Shown piece by piece: positions 5,821 through 6,340 of a stretch of DNA of 6,340 bases (within the stretch, counting starts at the first letter, position 1; each line of letters opens with the position of its first letter). This DNA is from JAAFHS01 sp031396505. Its GTDB lineage: Bacteria; Pseudomonadota; Alphaproteobacteria; Rhodobacterales; Rhodobacteraceae. Made by a program: the position numbers and the translations under genes. The stretch is from positions 1 through 6,340 of the forward strand of contig JANNKX010000219.1 of the NCBI GenBank assembly GCA_031396505.1, read 5' to 3'. The notes beneath the pieces were generated by a model. The model saw nothing but the letters and a program-made list of their open reading frames with translations. It did not search any database and was not told the DNA's origin.

Positions 5821-6294
5821 TTAGGCCGGTGCATTGACGGTCCAGGGCACCGCAAAGCGGTGCTCTTCAAGATTGGGCCCCGGCCCGATGCGGTCGATCA
5901 CCGCGAACAGGCCGGGGGCGTGCAGGGGTGTCAGCACGCCATGCCACGTGCCGCGATGCAGGTTCATGCCCTGCGCACCGTTTGTGATGAAGGCGCGCGG
6001 GGTGGTGGAGGGGCTTTTGGCAACGATGATCAGAAACGGATGGGGCGTCATCGGGATGAACGCCTGTGATCCGTCAGGGTGGCGTTCGATCAGATCGAAA
6101 ATGTAGGGCAGGCTGCGGGGTTGGGCATTGAAGATCGAAACACCTGCGCGCCCATCGCCGAAATCAAGGCGGGCGATGTCATGGTGACGCTGGCAGAGGC
6201 CCGCATTGATCAGGCGGAAATCGCCGGTCGCGTCCAGTACATCGCCGAACGGGGCGAAGGCTGTGGCGGTCAGGGCTTCGGGAATAATGTCCAT
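5821..6294 (-). CDS. allA: Ureidoglycolate lyase
   Basis: A 157-residue protein, close to the roughly 160 of E. coli AllA. The enzyme splits (S)-ureidoglycolate into glyoxylate and urea in the last step of allantoin/purine nitrogen use, in the cytoplasm. Seen: the start DIIPEALTATAFAPFGDVLD, NAGLCQRHHDIARLDF, the family signature FNAQPRSLPYIFDLIERHPDGSQAFIPM at about 55-82, PFLIIVA, and GMNLHRGTWHGVLTPL with the metal/substrate-region histidines. Nothing is missing, and the C-terminus RFAVPWTVNAPA is normal. A ribosome site AAGG (6304-6301) is 6 bases from the ATG. The immediate upstream DNA is a G/C hairpin with a T-run, so it probably shares a transcript with a gene beyond the window. Other purine-catabolic genes would be expected there. 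It is convergent to the SDR remnant. Confidence 0.94.
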   Translation of the reverse strand: MDIIPEALTATAFAPFGDVLDATGDFRLINAGLCQRHHDIARLDFGDGRAGVSIFNAQPRSLPYIFDLIERHPDGSQAFIPMTPHPFLIIVAKSPSTTPRAFITNGAQGMNLHRGTWHGVLTPLHAPGLFAVIDRIGPGPNLEEHRFAVPWTVNAPA

Positions 6295-6308
6295 CGCTGG
6301 CCTTTTCG

Positions 6309-6338
6309 AAAAGCGGGGGGGGGGGGGGTCCCCCCCGC
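6309..6338 (-). terminator. G/C hairpin with T-run upstream of allA (candidate terminator or attenuator)
   Basis: Reading the minus strand, GCGGGGGGG (6338-6330) can pair with CCCCCCCGC within the C14 tract (ending at 6313), leaving a loop of about 8 bases, followed at once by TTTT (6312-6309). The form is like the cspA terminator. It ends only 5 bases before the allA ribosome site, leaving no room for a separate promoter. It could end an upstream gene with some readthrough into allA. The 14-base homopolymer at 6315-6328 may also be miscounted in sequencing. Confidence 0.5.
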
Positions 6339-6340
6339 CC

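Noticed and set aside
6302..6313. CTTTTCGAAAAG 12-base palindrome as an operator upstream of allA
   Set aside because: Its T-run is explained as part of the G/C hairpin terminator-like structure and it overlaps the allA ribosome site; a regulator site cannot be supported from one short palindrome.

Overview
The window looks like a chromosomal segment of a GC-rich alphaproteobacterium, most likely a member of the Rhodobacteraceae/Roseobacter group. This is an inference from codon usage, the high G+C, and protein families I recognise as common there: an FrhB/BciB-type flavo-iron-sulfur reductase, a short CspA, a divergent DUF2167 protein and a purine-catabolic AllA. No mobile element, CRISPR array, tRNA or rRNA was seen.

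Layout from left to right. (1) Bases 1-704, minus strand: the N-terminal 234 residues of a WbpA-type nucleotide-sugar dehydrogenase, cut by the window edge and probably starting at TTG. (2) A 270-base gap with a perfect TTGACA -35 box reading toward that gene. (3) Minus strand, 975-2207: a BciB/HCAR-like member of the F420-hydrogenase beta-subunit family with a full set of cysteine motifs. (4) A 245-base divergent gap. (5) Plus strand: a cspA-type cold shock gene followed by a strong stem-loop terminator, which it shares with the convergent gene downstream. (6) Minus strand: a secreted or membrane-anchored DUF2167 protein. (7) Divergent to it on the plus strand: a cytoplasmic alpha/beta hydrolase of the dienelactone-hydrolase/PAF-acetylhydrolase-like type, with an intact triad. 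(8) Bases 4964-5709: two gene remnants back to back, the C-terminal third of a TetR-family regulator (minus) and the C-terminal 70% of a short-chain dehydrogenase (plus). Both are cut at almost the same point near base 5170. (9) A 111-base convergent gap filled by two long, perfect, back-to-back inverted repeats. (10) Minus strand: allA, ureidoglycolate lyase, preceded by a G14/C7 hairpin next to the window end.

The genes do not form one pathway. They read as short, independent transcription units: cell-surface sugar precursor synthesis, a flavin/Fe-S reductase, cold shock RNA chaperone, envelope protein, hydrolase, and purine/allantoin nitrogen catabolism. The most informative feature is the apparent deletion scar at about 5165-5178. 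It seems to have removed the N-termini and shared promoter/operator of a divergent TetR-SDR pair. The next most informative are the paired perfect palindromes at 5713-5819 and the slippage-prone G/C hairpin just upstream of allA. I did not find convincing evidence of a new multi-gene system.
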